Assembly (NCBI RefSeq): GCF_944324615.1 | Contig: NZ_CALUWY010000009.1 | Span: forward strand, 1-64,000 | Direction of reading: 5' to 3' | Length of the DNA stretch: 64,000 nt | From: an uncultured Mailhella sp. | GTDB taxonomy: Bacteria; Desulfobacterota; Desulfovibrionia; Desulfovibrionales; Desulfovibrionaceae | Part shown: positions 63,501 to 64,000 of the stretch, piece by piece | Position numbering within the stretch: the stretch's first letter is position 1 | Layout: every line of letters starts with the position of its first letter | Made by a program: the position numbers and the translations under genes | The notes under the pieces: model-generated | The model's input: the letters and a program-made list of their open reading frames with translations, nothing else | Told to the model about the DNA's origin: nothing | Database searches by the model: none

Positions 63501-64000
63501 CCCGGTTCGACATGAATCATGTCTGGTACCGCTGTTCCCGTTGCTCGGGGGTGACGGCCATGCCTTTGAAAGGGGCCTGTCCTCATTGCGGCGCACCTTC
63601 CATACAGCCCCTTGCTGGAAGAGAACTTGAAGCCCTGGAATTGTGGAAGAAGCAGATGCGGGATGCCCTTGGAGGTGCTTCCATCCGGGTCATCGACACG
63701 GAGGAGCATACGGCGCAGCTTTCCTACAAGGATCAGCGCGACGAGCTGTGGTCCCGCACGGAAGAGTATGAGCTGCGTTTTCAGGATATAGTGAAGGAGG
63801 GCGATTCCCCCGTCGATATTCTGAGCAGCACGACCACCATGGAAGTGGGCATTGATATCGGCTCTCTTGTGGCCGTCGGTTTGAGGAACGTGCCGCCGTT
63901 GCGTGAGAATTACCAGCAGCGTGCCGGTCGCGCAGGGCGCCGTGGAGCCGTGCTTTCCACCATCGTGACGTTTTGTGAAAACGGCCCGCATGACGCGCTG
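60581..64000 (+). CDS. Large DEAH-box helicase, DruE-like, C-terminus beyond window
   Basis: 1140 codons are visible and no stop. Superfamily 2 motifs in order: FRHQITALEK (91-100), Walker A TGTGSGKT (111-118), YPMNALVSDQLSRLRRL, DEAH box DEAH at 320-323, TTASMP, and the conserved QQRAGRAGRRG (1112-1122). Zinc-binding clusters lie between the helicase domains (CTNADCPH, CPHCGAVVYELYHDRRCG, CPHCGRRL) and near CSRCSGVTAMPLKGACPHCG. This layout matches the large defence helicases of the DruE/DUF1998 type. A GAGGAGAG site precedes ATG 60581. The C-terminal DUF1998 region would be outside the window. Druantia membership is an inference. Confidence 0.88.
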   Translation, partial: MSEGMLDAHAALKGALKDYIITHLRRSPVLLEALQNRLDDEGVLFREPYVESSAEYEKVPDGMSAADIPGWMRTFFSCLAADGLGVYSSPFRHQITALEKAVAGKDLFVSTGTGSGKTECFLWPLMAALVREAHDAPRTWAKRGVRCIIMYPMNALVSDQLSRLRRLMGDGEGRFVKHFRTCAGEEVRRPQFGMYTGRTPYPGTTPKGDQDKELARTLKRVVDADGNTYIGELKKQGRIPAKADLSAFVEHLECGRHTTDPEDAELITRFEMQAVTPDILITNYSMLEYMLFRPHERGIWNDTRAWLEASPKNRLLFVIDEAHMYKGASGGEVALLLRRLFHKLGIPRERVQFILTTASMPDAGEGDRRAVREFAGSLTASGGETFCWLTGSRNALPEAGLDVPSEHVAAFSASDFSDEEDVTAALNRFWAAYRKGAPFTSVPEAGEWLFEHLPEYRPFRELMAQCRGTSVSLSELASAVFPHTALSQALPMTGTLLSILALARKGRDILFPVRANPLFRGIQGLFACTNADCPHASSSGGITLGEVTLSSGRAVCPHCGAVVYELYHDRRCGALFFKGYILEEQFRHRGLAYLWRLPGQWMDSTLKEMHLYIPPKGYSALKITGKSRMTPCYLDIRNGFLHIGDDAAQGKPGIRKLYYCPDFEDKGRPGLKTFHACPHCGRRLGPGQILNFAVRGNFPFYSLIRAQFEHQPPVPEKAGNPELPNEGRKVLLFSDSRQGAATLARDMSEASDITAARQLFALALKRMSQADEPQTLNDLYGYFALEAGLHNVHMFSGKDGRRFWEEDCAKMLRRMNRRRSPDMDVESAPESMQVQLLRLFCSGYNTASDIAMAWLEPENRHLQEAMEELEDEGIQTDRQQFIEMFNAWMLHICRDRLALGHQISDEVREQVLHPYEGCGLMKDWKLPSSVMGIMGWPQDSPVVRTWKRVLQENFLRYGRDNQERYYVDLSAVVPRFDMNHVWYRCSRCSGVTAMPLKGACPHCGAPSIQPLAGRELEALELWKKQMRDALGGASIRVIDTEEHTAQLSYKDQRDELWSRTEEYELRFQDIVKEGDSPVDILSSTTTMEVGIDIGSLVAVGLRNVPPLRENYQQRAGRAGRRGAVLSTIVTFCENGPHDAL

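Noticed and set aside
1..64000. CRISPR array
   Set aside because: No regularly spaced direct repeats were seen on reading the window.
60581..64000. DISARM DrmA or BREX helicase as the identity of the large helicase
   Set aside because: No DISARM partner genes (methylase, DrmB, DrmC) or BREX genes are adjacent, and the long zinc-rich insert fits DruE-type helicases better. Not excluded until the C-terminus is seen.

Overview
The window is 64 kb of GC-rich chromosome with several sharply AT-rich patches. It looks like a Desulfovibrionaceae-type Desulfobacterota, probably host- or gut-associated. The clues are an [FeFe]-hydrogenase maturation operon (TM1266-type regulator, hydE, hydF), a tripartite tricarboxylate transporter operon with flavin and iron-sulfur redox partners, type III secretion chaperone/effector-like pairs, and a sigma-54 promoter. 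This placement comes from gene content, not from a marker gene.

Region 1-24 kb holds a truncated YfcC-type transporter with an M20 peptidase, then a six-gene minus-strand operon (gntR, tctC, tctB, tctA, an AprA/fumarate-reductase-like flavoprotein and an Fe-S/FAD partner). It continues with a periplasmic phosphoesterase, the first CesT-like chaperone plus effector-like gene with a near-consensus sigma-54 promoter, tRNA-Ala(CGC), an FMN reductase, a PNPOx-like protein, two ADP-ribosylglycohydrolase homologues (one with altered metal-binding residues), a U32 peptidase, an MFS exporter and an alpha/beta-hydrolase-like protein that lacks the expected nucleophile serine.

Region 24-44 kb is mostly core genome: mazG, cvpA, a nitroreductase, hydE-hydF, tRNA-Pro(CGG), a cupin and a MarR regulator sharing one operator motif, and a complete Pst/Pho locus. 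In that locus pstS-pstC-pstA diverge from phoB-phoR-pstB-phoU. It ends with a uracil permease, an iron-sulfur-flavoprotein-like reductase, trmO, a DUF1653 gene and a TauE/SafE transporter.

Region 44-64 kb is accessory. A second chaperone/effector-like pair is followed by AT-rich DNA with an FRG-domain gene broken by one in-frame TGA, then a catalase. At about 51.86 kb there is what looks like the 3' end of a tRNA-Ser with its own terminator still attached, which fits the left attachment end of an island. Beyond it lie a GIY-YIG plus RAMA-like protein, a HAD-like phosphatase, a Fic gene broken by one in-frame TAA and a second DUF1653 gene. The window ends in a four-gene, translationally coupled operon: a CoiA-like zinc-finger protein, a coiled-coil protein with a degenerate P-loop-like segment and a mosaic AT-rich part, an unknown protein, and a large DEAH helicase with zinc motifs that runs off the edge. 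I read this operon as a probable anti-phage defence system related to Druantia (DruE-type helicase), with upstream partners I do not recognise. It is the strongest candidate for something undescribed here.
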